25,637 nt of DNA from Clostridia bacterium (GCA_900772475.1 CAAHEI010000011.1:1-25637), one strand, 5' to 3'; shown: positions 7,453 to 15,228, numbered from the stretch's first letter. Notes: generated by a model from the sequence alone, not told the origin. Numbers and translations are program-made.

Positions 7453-8109
7453 ATGGGGCAAAAAGTTAGTCCACACGGACTTAGAGTTGGAATTATAAAA
7501 GATTGGTCTTCAACTTGGTATGCAAATAAAAAAGATTTTTCTAACAATCTTGTTGAAGATTACAAAATACGTACATATTTAAAAGAAACACTAAAAGCTT
7601 CAGGAATATATAAATTAGATATTTCAAGAAAAGCTGATAATGTTAAAGTTGATGTATATACTGCAAAACCAGGTATGATAATCGGTAAAGGTGGAGCAGC
7701 TATTGAAGAATTAAGAAAAAAATTAAACAAAAAAATTGGTAAAGATGTTGCACTTAACATTGTAGAAGTTAAAGATGTAGATTTAGCAGCAACATTAGTT
7801 GCAGAATCTATAGCTAATCAACTTGAAAGAAGAATATCTTTCAGAAAAGCAATGAAACAAGCAATGCAAAAAACTATGAAAGCAGGAGCTTTAGGAATAA
7901 AAACTGCAGTATCTGGTCGTTTAGGTGGAGCAGAAATTGCAAGAACTGAACATTATAGTGAAGGTACAATTCCACTACAAACTTTAAGAGCAGATATCGA
8001 CTATGGTTTTGCAGAAGCAAAAACAACATACGGTATTATCGGTGTTAAAGTTTGGATATATAAAGGGGATGTACTACCTGCTAAAAAACAAGAAAAAGGA
8101 GGTAACTAA
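7453..8109 (+). CDS. rpsC: 30S ribosomal protein S3 (uS3)
   Basis: The 218-residue protein begins GQKVSPHGLRVGIIKDW as expected, has the KH RNA-binding loop PGMIIGKGGAAIEELR near residues 73-88, and the C-terminal domain with the conserved SGRLGGAEIARTE. S3 forms part of the mRNA entry channel and, with S4 and S5, the ribosomal helicase activity. The ATG follows AAGGAGG. rplP starts 2 nt after the stop, so the two are tightly coupled. Confidence 0.97.
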   Translation: MGQKVSPHGLRVGIIKDWSSTWYANKKDFSNNLVEDYKIRTYLKETLKASGIYKLDISRKADNVKVDVYTAKPGMIIGKGGAAIEELRKKLNKKIGKDVALNIVEVKDVDLAATLVAESIANQLERRISFRKAMKQAMQKTMKAGALGIKTAVSGRLGGAEIARTEHYSEGTIPLQTLRADIDYGFAEAKTTYGIIGVKVWIYKGDVLPAKKQEKGGN

Positions 8110-8111
8110 AA

Positions 8112-8543
8112 ATGTTGTCACCAAAAAGAACAAAATTTAGAAAAGTACAAAAAGGAAGAATAAAAGGAAAAGCAGCAAGAGGAAATAAAATAACTAAAGG
8201 TGAATTTGGAATTGTTGCTTTAGAACCAACTTGGATTACTGCAAATCAAATTGAAGCTACAAGGGTAACACTTTCAAGATATACAAAAAAAGTTGGTAAA
8301 GTATACATTGATATTTTTCCTGATAAACCAATAACAAAGAAACCAGCTGGAACTCGTATGGGATCTGGTAAAGGTAATCCAGAATACTTTGTTGCAGTTG
8401 TTAAACCAGGAAGAGTATTATTTGAAATAACAGGACTTTCTGAAGAAGTAAGTAGAGAAGCTTTAAGAAAAGCTATTCAAAAACTTCCTATTAAATGTAA
8501 AATAGTAAGTAAGAAAGAACAAGAAGAAGGGGGAGTGTGCTAA
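8112..8543 (+). CDS. rplP: 50S ribosomal protein L16 (uL16)
   Basis: The 143-residue protein begins MLSPKRTKFRKVQKGR, diagnostic for L16, and contains GTRMGSGKGNPEYFVAVV, the conserved loop near the A-site tRNA. L16 binds 23S rRNA and assists late 50S assembly. Its ribosome binding site, AAAAGGAGG, lies within the last codons of rpsC. Its stop abuts the rpmC ATG directly. Confidence 0.97.
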   Translation: MLSPKRTKFRKVQKGRIKGKAARGNKITKGEFGIVALEPTWITANQIEATRVTLSRYTKKVGKVYIDIFPDKPITKKPAGTRMGSGKGNPEYFVAVVKPGRVLFEITGLSEEVSREALRKAIQKLPIKCKIVSKKEQEEGGVC

Positions 8544-8747
8544 ATGAAATCTAGTAAAATAAAAGAATACGAAGCTATGAGCGTAGAAGATTTAAGAAAA
8601 GAAGAAAAAGCATTAAAAAGTGAACTATTTAAATTAAGATTTCAACATGCTTTAAATGGCCTTGATAACCCTAAAAAAATGGAACTTGTAAAGAAAAATA
8701 TTGCAAGAGTAAACACAGTAATAACAAAGAAAGAGAAAAATATTTAG
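8544..8747 (+). CDS. rpmC: 50S ribosomal protein L29 (uL29)
   Basis: The 67-residue protein is a two-helix L29: EYEAMSVEDLRKEEKALKSE, then LFKLRFQHALNGLDNPKKM. L29 sits beside L23 at the exit tunnel. The ribosome binding site GGGGGAG is inside rplP, whose stop codon directly precedes the ATG, so translation is probably coupled. Confidence 0.96.
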   Translation: MKSSKIKEYEAMSVEDLRKEEKALKSELFKLRFQHALNGLDNPKKMELVKKNIARVNTVITKKEKNI

Positions 8748-8764
8748 TGGTAAGGAGGTAAGTT

Positions 8765-9019
8765 ATGGAAAGAAATTTAAGAAAAACAAAAATAGGTAAA
8801 GTTGTAAGTAATAAAATGGATAAAACTATTGTTGTTAGAATTGATGATAGAGAAAAAGATCCACTTTATGGAAAAATAGTTAATAAAACTTTAAAAGTTA
8901 AAGCTCATGATGAAAACAACGAATGTAGTATTGGCGACATTGTTGAAATAATGGAAACTAGACCACTAAGTAAAGATAAAAGATATAGACTAGTAAGAAT
9001 TGTGGAAAAAGTTAAATAA
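8765..9019 (+). CDS. rpsQ: 30S ribosomal protein S17 (uS17)
   Basis: The 84-residue OB-fold protein shows the S17 signature KIGKVVSNKMDKTIVVRID and the later IVEIMETRPLSKDKRYRLV. S17 binds 16S rRNA in the body of the 30S subunit and acts early in assembly. AAGGAGG precedes the ATG by an ideal distance. Confidence 0.97.
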   Translation: MERNLRKTKIGKVVSNKMDKTIVVRIDDREKDPLYGKIVNKTLKVKAHDENNECSIGDIVEIMETRPLSKDKRYRLVRIVEKVK

Positions 9020-9057
9020 TTAGTTGTTTAAATATAATTTGAAGGGAGGACTAATCC

Positions 9058-9426
9058 ATGATACAACAACAATCATTGTTAAAAGTTGCAGATAACACAG
9101 GAGCAAAAGAGATTATGTGTATAAGAGTTCTTGGTGGACATCACAGAAAATGGGGAAACATTGGTGATGTTATAGTAGCTTCTGTTAAAAAAGCAGCACC
9201 AGGCGGAGCTGTAAAAAAAGGTGACGTTGTAAAAGCAGTTATAGTAAGAACAAAAAGAGGTCTAAGACGTGAAGATGGATCATATATAAGATTTGATGAA
9301 AATGCAGCAGTTATAATAAAAGATGATAAAACACCAAAGGGAACACGTATTTTTGGACCTGTTGCAAGAGAACTAAGAGATAATGACTATATGAAAATAG
9401 TCTCTCTAGCTCCAGAAGTTCTTTAA
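9058..9426 (+). CDS. rplN: 50S ribosomal protein L14 (uL14)
   Basis: The 122-residue protein has the canonical L14 length and start, MIQQQSLLKVADNTGAKEI, and the motif TKRGLRREDGSYIRFDENA. It contacts 16S rRNA in an intersubunit bridge and is a binding site for ribosome silencing factor in other bacteria. The 38-nt gap after rpsQ contains GGGAGG and no evident structure. Confidence 0.97.
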   Translation: MIQQQSLLKVADNTGAKEIMCIRVLGGHHRKWGNIGDVIVASVKKAAPGGAVKKGDVVKAVIVRTKRGLRREDGSYIRFDENAAVIIKDDKTPKGTRIFGPVARELRDNDYMKIVSLAPEVL

Positions 9427-9444
9427 TATACGGGGGTGAATAAA

Positions 9445-9765
9445 TTGATTACAAAAATGAAATTAAAAAAAGGTGATATGGTAATAGTTAACACTGGTTC
9501 TGAAAAAGGAAAAAAAGGAAAAATACTTAGCGTTGACAGAAAAACAGGTAAAGTATTAGTTGAAGGAATCAATGTAAGAACAAAACATGTTAAACCTACA
9601 AAACAAGGTCAAGAGTCAGGAATTATAAAAAGAGAATGCCCTATAAATGCATCAAAAGTAAGTTTCTACTGTGATAAATGTGATAAGGGTGTAAGACTTG
9701 GAATAAAAGTTGCAGAAGATGGAACAAAAAAAAGATTCTGTAAAAAATGTGAAGAAATAAAGTAA
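9445..9765 (+). CDS. rplX: 50S ribosomal protein L24 (uL24), probable TTG start
   Basis: The KOW-domain core KLKKGDMVIVNTGSEKGKKG identifies L24, which initiates 50S assembly. The C-terminal half carries two CxxC pairs (YCDKCDKG and FCKKCEE), a likely zinc-binding ribbon seen in many L24 proteins. Three starts are possible. GTG at 9436 lies within the GGGGGTGA ribosome binding site, TTG at 9445 has 5-nt spacing, and ATG at 9457 gives the most usual N-terminus but is about 17 nt from the site. TTG 9445 is preferred, giving 106 residues. Confidence 0.93.
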   Translation: MITKMKLKKGDMVIVNTGSEKGKKGKILSVDRKTGKVLVEGINVRTKHVKPTKQGQESGIIKRECPINASKVSFYCDKCDKGVRLGIKVAEDGTKKRFCKKCEEIK

Positions 9766-9780
9766 GGAGGGGAAAAATAG

Positions 9781-10326
9781 ATGAACCTTAAAGAAAAATA
9801 TAAATCAGAAGTAGTACCTGCAATGATGAAAAAATTTAATTATAAATCAGTAATGCAAGTACCTAAACTAGATAAAATTGTTATAAACATGGGAGTTTCT
9901 GATGTAAAAGAAAACTCAAAAGCTTTAGATGTAGCTATGTCTGATTTAACTTTAATCGCAGGTCAAAAACCTATGATTACTAAAGCAAGAAAATCAATTG
10001 CTGCATTTAAATTAAGAGAAGGCATGAACATTGGTTGTAAAGTTACATTAAGAAGAGATAAAATGTATGATTTTGCAACAAAATTGTTTAATGTTGCTCT
10101 ACCTAGAGTTAGAGATTTCAAAGGTGTTAGCACAAAATCTTTTGACTCAAGAGGTAACTATTCTTTGGGAATAAAAGAACAATTAATTTTCCCAGAAATT
10201 GAATATGATAAAGTAGATAAAGCAAGAGGAATGGACATTAGCTTTGTTACAACAGCAAAAACTGATGAAGAAGCTAAAGCACTACTAGAAATGTTAGGTA
10301 TGCCATTCCAACATGATGAAAAGTAG
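9781..10326 (+). CDS. rplE: 50S ribosomal protein L5 (uL5)
   Basis: The 181-residue protein is full length and shows QVPKLDKIVINMGVSD, the motif AGQKPMITKARKSIAAFKLR, and LPRVRDFKGV. L5 binds 5S rRNA and contacts P-site tRNA. AAGGAGGGG precedes the ATG. It is followed after 12 nt by rpsN, whose ribosome binding site overlaps the L5 stop region. Confidence 0.97.
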   Translation: MNLKEKYKSEVVPAMMKKFNYKSVMQVPKLDKIVINMGVSDVKENSKALDVAMSDLTLIAGQKPMITKARKSIAAFKLREGMNIGCKVTLRRDKMYDFATKLFNVALPRVRDFKGVSTKSFDSRGNYSLGIKEQLIFPEIEYDKVDKARGMDISFVTTAKTDEEAKALLEMLGMPFQHDEK

Positions 10327-10338
10327 GGAGGATAAAAC

Positions 10339-10524
10339 ATGGCAAAAAAATCAATGATTGCTAAACAAAAAAGAGAACCAAAGTTTAGCACTAGATATTA
10401 TAATAGATGTAAAATATGTGGAAGACCACATGCTTACATGAGAAAATATGGAATATGCCGTATATGTTTTAGAAACTTAGCATATAAAGGTGAAATACCA
10501 GGAGTTAAAAAAGCAAGCTGGTAA
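10339..10524 (+). CDS. rpsN: 30S ribosomal protein S14, zinc-binding type (uS14)
   Basis: The 61-residue protein is the short C+ form of S14, with cysteines 24, 27, 40 and 43 in the pattern RCKICGRPHAYMRKYGICRI and the conserved tail GEIPGVKKASW. It binds 16S rRNA in the 30S head and probably one zinc ion. Many Firmicutes also encode a zinc-free paralogue used in zinc starvation; none is in this window. Confidence 0.97.
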   Translation: MAKKSMIAKQKREPKFSTRYYNRCKICGRPHAYMRKYGICRICFRNLAYKGEIPGVKKASW

Positions 10525-10542
10525 AAAAAGGAGGTAAAAGTA

Positions 10543-10938
10543 ATGAACACAACTGATCCAATTGCAGATATGTTAACAAGAATAAGAAATGCAAATCAAG
10601 AAAGACATCAAACAGTTGATATTCCTTATTCTAAAGAAAAGAAAGCAATAGCTGATATATTGGTAAGTGAAGGTTTTGTTGAAGCCTGCGATATAATTGA
10701 AGAAGGACTTCACAAAACAATAAGACTTACACTTAAATATAAAAATAAGACTAGAGTATTACAAGGTTTAAAGAGAATCAGTAAACCAGGTCTTAGAATA
10801 TATGCAAATGTTGAAGAATTACCAAGAGTACTTAATGGACTAGGAATTGCTATAATTTCTACTTCAAAAGGTATTATGACTGATAAGGAAGCAAGAAAAC
10901 AAAACGTAGCAGGAGAAGTGTTAGCTTACGTTTGGTAA
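10543..10938 (+). CDS. rpsH: 30S ribosomal protein S8 (uS8)
   Basis: The 131-residue protein begins TDPIADMLTRIRNANQ and ends with the RNA-binding signature GIAIISTSKGIMTDKEAR, both typical of S8. S8 is a primary 16S rRNA binder in the central domain and, in E. coli, represses the spc operon at the L5 message. No obvious S8-site mimic was found before rplE here. AAGGAGG precedes the ATG. Confidence 0.97.
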   Translation: MNTTDPIADMLTRIRNANQERHQTVDIPYSKEKKAIADILVSEGFVEACDIIEEGLHKTIRLTLKYKNKTRVLQGLKRISKPGLRIYANVEELPRVLNGLGIAIISTSKGIMTDKEARKQNVAGEVLAYVW

Positions 10939-10971
10939 TAAAAATATAAGTAAAAAGGAGGGAATATCCAA

Positions 10972-11508
10972 ATGTCAAGAATAGGTAAAAAACCTATTGC
11001 TATACCACAAGGTGTTGAAGTAAACATCGATGGGCACAAGGTTACTGTAAAAGGACCAAAAGGAACTTTAACAGAAGAATTCTTAAACTGTGTAAATATA
11101 GCTAAGGAAGATAATAACGTAGTAGTTACACTTGTAGATGATTCAAAATCAAATATTCATGGTTTGACAAGAACATTAATTCATAACATGATTATTGGTG
11201 TAAGTACTGGATTTGAAAAAGCATTAGAAATAAATGGTGTTGGATATAGAGCACAAAAACAAGGTAAAAAATTAGTGCTAACTTTAGGTTATTCACATCC
11301 TGTAGAAATAGAGGAAGTTGAAGGTATCACAATTGAAGTACCAGCACAAAACCAAATTATTGTTAAAGGCTGTGACAAGCAATTAGTTGGTCAAATAGCT
11401 GCTAACATAAGAGAAAAGAGATTACCAGAACCATATAAAGGTAAAGGTATCAAATACGCTGATGAAAGAATAAGAAGAAAAGAAGGAAAAGCAGGCGGTA
11501 AAAAATAA
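10972..11508 (+). CDS. rplF: 50S ribosomal protein L6 (uL6)
   Basis: The 178-residue product starts SRIGKKPIAIPQGVEV and contains the duplicated L6 fold with the signature LPEPYKGKGIKYADE near the C-terminus. L6 binds 23S rRNA near the sarcin-ricin loop and the factor-binding site. AAAAGGAGGG lies upstream of the ATG. Length is normal. Confidence 0.97.
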   Translation: MSRIGKKPIAIPQGVEVNIDGHKVTVKGPKGTLTEEFLNCVNIAKEDNNVVVTLVDDSKSNIHGLTRTLIHNMIIGVSTGFEKALEINGVGYRAQKQGKKLVLTLGYSHPVEIEEVEGITIEVPAQNQIIVKGCDKQLVGQIAANIREKRLPEPYKGKGIKYADERIRRKEGKAGGKK

Positions 11509-11544
11509 TATTCCTGAAACTAAAAAAAGGAGGGAAATTTTGAA

Positions 11545-11904
11545 ATGGTAAAAAATGTTAATAGAGCTGAAACTAGAAAAACTAGACAAAAAAGAGTAAG
11601 AGCAAAAGTTAAAGGTACAGCATTAAGACCTAGACTTTGCGTTTACAGAAGCTTAAACAATATATATGCAAATTTGATTAACGATGAAACTGCAACTACT
11701 ATATTATCTGCGTCTACACTTGATAAAGAAGTTAAAACTAAAGCATCAAATGTAGAAGCTGCTAAAGAAGTAGGAACACTTATTGCAAAAAGAGCTGCTA
11801 AAAAGGAAATTAAAACTGTAGTGTTTGACAGAAACGGATATTTATATCATGGAAAAGTTAAAGCATTAGCAGAAGCAGCTAGAGAAGCAGGATTAGAATT
11901 TTAA
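11545..11904 (+). CDS. rplR: 50S ribosomal protein L18 (uL18)
   Basis: The 119-residue protein has RPRLCVYRSLNNIYANLIND and the C-terminal VVFDRNGYLYHGKVKALAEA, hallmarks of L18. It binds 5S rRNA with L5 in the central protuberance. The basic N-terminus is typical. AAGGAGGG lies 10 nt upstream of the ATG. Confidence 0.97.
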   Translation: MVKNVNRAETRKTRQKRVRAKVKGTALRPRLCVYRSLNNIYANLINDETATTILSASTLDKEVKTKASNVEAAKEVGTLIAKRAAKKEIKTVVFDRNGYLYHGKVKALAEAAREAGLEF

Positions 11905-11922
11905 TAGAGAGGAGAAAGTAAG

Positions 11923-12462
11923 ATGGCTGAAACAAAAAAAGAGAGAAAACCAGTTAAAAAGACTGAAGCTAGAGCTGAACAAAAACAAGAATTAAAAGAA
12001 AAACTTGTTAATGTTAGTAGAGTAGCAAAAGTTGTTAAAGGTGGTAGAACTTTTAGATTTAGTGCTCTTGTAGTTGTTGGAGATGGAAAAGGTCGTATCG
12101 GTGTTGGAAACGGTAAATCTGCTGAAGTTCCAGAAGCTATAAAAAAGGCAACTGATGACGCTAAGAAAAATTTAGTAAAAATATCTCTAGTAAACGGTAC
12201 ATTACCTCATGAATATACAACAAATTTTGGTTCATCAAAGGTAATTTTAAAACCAGCTGTTGAAGGTACTGGTGTTATTGCAGGTGGAGCTGTAAGACCT
12301 GTATTAGAACTTGCAGGTGTTAAGAATGTAACAGCAAAAACATTAGGTTCTCGTAATAGTAGAAATATTGTTTATGCTACAATTAAAGCTTTAAAAGCTA
12401 TGAGAACACCTGAAGAAGTAGCTGAACTTAGAGACAAAACAGTAACTGAAATTTTAAAATAA
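11923..12462 (+). CDS. rpsE: 30S ribosomal protein S5 (uS5)
   Basis: The 179-residue protein contains the double-stranded RNA-binding fold VNVSRVAKVVKGGRTFRFSA and the C-terminal signature VKNVTAKTLGSRNSRNIVYA. S5 affects translational accuracy. The first 25 or so residues form a lysine- and glutamate-rich extension before the conserved core. It is followed directly by rplO after 36 nt; the rpmD gene normally found between them is absent. Confidence 0.97.
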   Translation: MAETKKERKPVKKTEARAEQKQELKEKLVNVSRVAKVVKGGRTFRFSALVVVGDGKGRIGVGNGKSAEVPEAIKKATDDAKKNLVKISLVNGTLPHEYTTNFGSSKVILKPAVEGTGVIAGGAVRPVLELAGVKNVTAKTLGSRNSRNIVYATIKALKAMRTPEEVAELRDKTVTEILK

Positions 12463-12498
12463 TAATGTATAATTTAAAAGAGAGGAGGATACTTAACC

Positions 12499-12939
12499 AT
12501 GAAAATGCATGAATTAGGTCCTGCATATGGAGCAACAACTAAAAGAAAAATAGTTGGTAGAGGAATAGGAAGCGGAACTGGTAAAACTGCTGGAAAAGGA
12601 CATAAAGGTCAAAAAGCTAGAACTGGTGGCAAAATCAGAAGAGGATTTGAAGGTGGACAAACACCTTTATATAGAAGAATTCCAAAAAGAGGATTCAACA
12701 ATCATTTCTCTAAAGAATATGCTATTGTTAATATAGCAGATTTAGAAGTATTTGATAATGATACAGTTGTAGATTCTAAGGTATTAATTGAAAAAGGATT
12801 AGTAAATAAAGAATTAGATGGTATCAAAGTACTTGGAAATGGTAAATTAACAAAAAAACTAACAGTTGTAGCAACTAAATTTTCAAAATCAGCTATAGAA
12901 AAAATACAAGCTGTAGGTGGAAAGATTGAGGTGAAGTAG
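12499..12939 (+). CDS. rplO: 50S ribosomal protein L15 (uL15)
   Basis: The 146-residue protein has the glycine-rich N-terminal extension GRGIGSGTGKTAGKGHKGQK and the motif RRGFEGGQTPLYRRIPKRGF of L15, which joins domains of 23S rRNA late in assembly. GAGGAGG precedes the ATG. Its stop is 3 nt before the secY start, and the secY ribosome binding site GAGGTG falls in its last codons, so the two are coupled. Confidence 0.97.
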   Translation: MKMHELGPAYGATTKRKIVGRGIGSGTGKTAGKGHKGQKARTGGKIRRGFEGGQTPLYRRIPKRGFNNHFSKEYAIVNIADLEVFDNDTVVDSKVLIEKGLVNKELDGIKVLGNGKLTKKLTVVATKFSKSAIEKIQAVGGKIEVK

Positions 12940-12942
12940 AAT

Positions 12943-14253
12943 ATGCTACAAACCTTAAAAAATATATTTTCTGTAAAAGATATAAGAAAAAAATTATTAT
13001 TTACTGTATTTATAATATTACTATTTAGATTTGGTACATTTATATCTGTACCTGGATTTGATAAATTAACATTTAATGAACAAGCAGGTGCTGCTGGTGG
13101 ACTTGCAGCAACAATAAATTTAATATCAGGTGGTGCATTTGGTAGATTTTCAATATTTGCAATGACTATTGGACCATACATTACAGCATCAATTGTACTT
13201 AATTTATTACAAGTTGTAATTCCAAGTCTTGAAAAACTTGCAAGAGAAGGAGAAGAGGGTAAAAAGAGACTTTCTAAATATACTAAATATTTGACTATAG
13301 TTTTTGCTTTAGTTGAAGGTTTAGGACTATATATAACGTATAAAAATTATTTACTTACTCCTCTTCAATCTGGAGCAGGTGCTGTTATGGGATGTATACT
13401 ATTTATGACATCTTTAATAGCAGGTACAGCTTTACTTACATGGCTTGGCGATAAAATAACTGAATTTGGTATCGGTAACGGTATATCTATGATAGTTTTT
13501 GTAGGTATCATATCTCGTATACCTTCAGGTGTTGTTACACTATTTAAATATGCTAATGGTGGAATAACAAATGTATTAATTGTTGTTGCATTAATATTAG
13601 CTATGATAGTTGTTATAGCAGGAGTTATATATGTACAACAAGCTGAACGTAGGATTCCAGTTAACTATGCAAAACGTGTAGTTGGAAGAAAAATGTATGG
13701 TGGACAAAACACTCATATTCCAATTAAAGTTGCAATGGCTGGAGTTATGCCAATAATATTTGCAATGTCATTTATGATGTTTCCAAGTACAATAATTAGT
13801 CTTTGTACTCACGGAAATCCATCAGGATTTTGGGCTGTTGTAAATAACATATTCTCTGTATCACAAGGTAGTGCATGGTATTATTTACTTGCATATTCTA
13901 TAATATATCTAGTACTTATTATTGCATTTACATTTGTATACACAATGTTTATAGTAAATCCAGTTGAAATATCAAATCAATTAAAGAAAAATGGTGGATT
14001 TATACCAGGTATAAGAGCTGGAAAAAATACATCAGAGTACATATCAAAAGTACTAAAATATATAACTAGTTTTGGAGCAGTATTCTTAGCAGCAATTGCT
14101 ATACTTCCAATACTATTACAAGGTGTGATGCCATTTTCAATTACATTTGGAGGTACATCAGTGTTAATCATCGTAAGTGTTGCACTTGAAGTGTTAAAGA
14201 ATGTTGAAACACAAATGGTAAGTAGACATTACACAGGATTTTTAAATAATTAA
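12943..14253 (+). CDS. secY: Protein translocase channel subunit SecY
   Basis: The 436-residue membrane protein matches SecY: ten hydrophobic segments, the plug and first-helix region LFRFGTFISVPGF, the motif ERRIPVNYAKRVVGRKMYGG in the fourth cytoplasmic loop, and the fifth-loop region NPVEISNQLKKNGGFIPGIR. With SecE and SecG it forms the general secretion channel in the cytoplasmic membrane, taking substrates from SecA or the signal recognition particle. It ends the operon here: a terminator begins 10 nt after the stop, unlike the many Firmicutes in which adk, map and infA follow. Confidence 0.97.
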   Translation: MLQTLKNIFSVKDIRKKLLFTVFIILLFRFGTFISVPGFDKLTFNEQAGAAGGLAATINLISGGAFGRFSIFAMTIGPYITASIVLNLLQVVIPSLEKLAREGEEGKKRLSKYTKYLTIVFALVEGLGLYITYKNYLLTPLQSGAGAVMGCILFMTSLIAGTALLTWLGDKITEFGIGNGISMIVFVGIISRIPSGVVTLFKYANGGITNVLIVVALILAMIVVIAGVIYVQQAERRIPVNYAKRVVGRKMYGGQNTHIPIKVAMAGVMPIIFAMSFMMFPSTIISLCTHGNPSGFWAVVNNIFSVSQGSAWYYLLAYSIIYLVLIIAFTFVYTMFIVNPVEISNQLKKNGGFIPGIRAGKNTSEYISKVLKYITSFGAVFLAAIAILPILLQGVMPFSITFGGTSVLIIVSVALEVLKNVETQMVSRHYTGFLNN

Positions 14254-14262
14254 AATTTATAA

Positions 14263-14291
14263 AATAGCATCCGCAAGGGTGTTATTTTTTT
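14263..14291 (+). terminator. Terminator of the S10-spc operon after secY
   Basis: A 10-bp stem (14263-14272 with 14277-14286, two G-U pairs) is capped by a GCAA tetraloop and runs into a T run to 14291. Confidence 0.85.
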
Positions 14292-14321
14292 CTAGTATTA
14301 ATTGAATCAATTTAAAAAATA

Positions 14322-14349
14322 TAGCAAGTTGCTTAAAAGCAACTTGCTA
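14322..14349 (-). terminator. Minus-strand terminator for the small membrane protein gene
   Basis: A perfect 13-bp inverted repeat (14322-14334 with 14337-14349, arm TAGCAAGTTGCTT) is followed, read on the minus strand, by ATATTTTTT. It would stop transcription coming leftward from the gene ending at 14522, though it is about 170 nt away. Confidence 0.6.
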
Positions 14350-14363
14350 ATAAAAAATGTTTT

Positions 14364-14392
14364 AGATATTTAAGAGAATTAAATATCTTTTT
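14364..14392 (+). terminator. Plus-strand terminator-like hairpin
   Basis: AGATATTTAA (14364-14373) pairs perfectly with TTAAATATCT (14379-14388) around GAGAA and is followed by more T. It reads as a plus-strand terminator but has no gene of its own; it may back up the secY terminator. Confidence 0.5.
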
Positions 14393-14521
14393 ACATTAAT
14401 AATTATCTTCAATTTAGATAAATTTTGTGTATATTATCTTTAAATTCAACTACTTCTATAATAATTATAAATTGTATAAGTTAATATAATTGTGATATTT
14501 CTTATTATAGTTAATAATTTT

Positions 14522-14773
14522 TTATTTTTGAATAAAACTTAAGAAACTAATACTTCCAGCAAAAGCAAATATTATACCTAAGGCAATAGCAATAAGTAGG
14601 TAAATTATAAAAAATGATCTTGCATAATTTCTTCTGTTTATGTTTGAAGAATCAAATGAAAAGACAATAAGTAGAATTAATCCAACAACTGGGATATTAA
14701 ACAGTATGTTATATCCAAAATATCCCCACGCTGAAATCGGTTTATACTCATTTGGTATATTTGTATTATTCAT
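14522..14773 (-). CDS. Small two-helix membrane protein, function unknown
   Basis: The 83-residue protein starts MNNTNIPNEYKPISAWGYFG and has two hydrophobic stretches, about residues 17-39 (YFGYNILFNIPVVGLILLIVF) and 54-78, separated by a polar loop FDSSNINRRNYARSFF. The pattern of an aromatic N-terminal motif, two helices and a basic NINRRN(F/Y)ARS loop resembles small hypothetical proteins common in Clostridia; no function is known to me. The ATG follows AAAGGAGTG at good spacing, and a promoter matches upstream (minus strand, 14795-14823). The gene converges on secY and is flanked by terminators, so it is probably a single-gene transcript. Confidence 0.75.
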   Translation of the reverse strand: MNNTNIPNEYKPISAWGYFGYNILFNIPVVGLILLIVFSFDSSNINRRNYARSFFIIYLLIAIALGIIFAFAGSISFLSFIQK

Positions 14774-14794
14774 ATGTAATCACTCCTTTAGTAA

Positions 14795-14823
14795 ATTATA
14801 TAGTAAATTAACAATTTTAGCAA
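14795..14823 (-). promoter_or_regulatory. Sigma-A promoter of the small membrane protein gene
   Basis: On the minus strand TTGCTA (14818-14823) and TATAAT (14795-14800) have a 17-nt spacer, about 22 nt before the start codon. Confidence 0.65.
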
Positions 14824-14826
14824 TAG

Positions 14827-14862
14827 GAAAAAAAAATAGAGTTAAATTTAATTAACCCTATT
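14827..14862 (-). terminator. Minus-strand terminator of the first ssp gene
   Basis: An 11-bp stem with one mismatch (14835-14845 with 14852-14862) is followed on the minus strand by eight or nine T (A run 14828-14836). It lies 19 nt beyond the ssp stop codon. Confidence 0.75.
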
Positions 14863-14880
14863 TTAAATATACAAACTAAA

Positions 14881-15090
14881 TTAGTTCATTCCGTTTTGCA
14901 TATCGTTAGCAGCTTTAGCTACAAGTTTTTTAACCATTTCACCACCGATTTGACCAGCTTGTTTAGAAGTTAAATCACCATTGTAACCTTGTTTTAGGTT
15001 AACACCTATTTCGCTTGCTACTTCTGTCTTTAATTTATCTAGAGCAGCTTTAGCTTGTTTATTGCTCATTTGACTGTTTGAGTATGCCAT
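14881..15090 (-). CDS. Alpha/beta-type small acid-soluble spore protein
   Basis: The 69-residue protein is a classic alpha/beta SASP: LDKLKTEVASEIGVNL, then YNGDLTSKQAGQIGGEMVKK and LVAKAAND. These proteins coat spore DNA, forcing an A-like form and protecting it from UV and heat, and are degraded on germination by the GPR protease. The likely cleavage site is the TEVASE segment (Glu-Val). The ATG at 15090 is chosen because GGAGGTGA stands just upstream; a TTG at 15105 would lie before that ribosome binding site. It is nearly identical in its core to the ssp gene at 16896-17084. Expression in the forespore under sigma-G is known for the family, but I could not place a convincing sigma-G promoter. 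Confidence 0.93.
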   Translation of the reverse strand: MAYSNSQMSNKQAKAALDKLKTEVASEIGVNLKQGYNGDLTSKQAGQIGGEMVKKLVAKAANDMQNGMN

Positions 15091-15167
15091 GTTATTCACC
15101 TCCAATTTTCTTTTATATTCTTAATATTTGCTGATTTTTTTAAATTATACATTTATATTAAAAAATA

Positions 15168-15196
15168 TTGAAAAATTTATATGTTTATTATAATAT
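15168..15196 (+). promoter_or_regulatory. Candidate promoter of the pilin-like GLUG gene
   Basis: TTGAAA (15168-15173) and TAATAT (15191-15196) have 17-nt spacing; a TATAAT at 15189-15194 would give 15 nt. It overlaps a motif shared with the other ssp upstream region, so the assignment is tentative. Confidence 0.4.
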
Positions 15197-15228
15197 ATGT
15201 ATTAAGGAAATATAAAAGGGAGATTTTA

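Noticed and set aside
12702..13181. Minus-strand open frame of 159 codons across rplO and secY
   Set aside because: It is antisense to two certain genes, has no ribosome binding site and has the composition expected from the complement of lysine- and isoleucine-rich coding DNA.
14640..14855. Plus-strand open frame of 71 codons
   Set aside because: It lies opposite the minus-strand membrane protein gene, which has a proper ribosome binding site, promoter and hydrophobic pattern; the plus frame has none.
15106..15185. Sigma-G promoter for the first ssp gene
   Set aside because: CATA- and GTATA-like pieces exist but no pair has consensus sequence and spacing together, so it is listed only as a shared motif.
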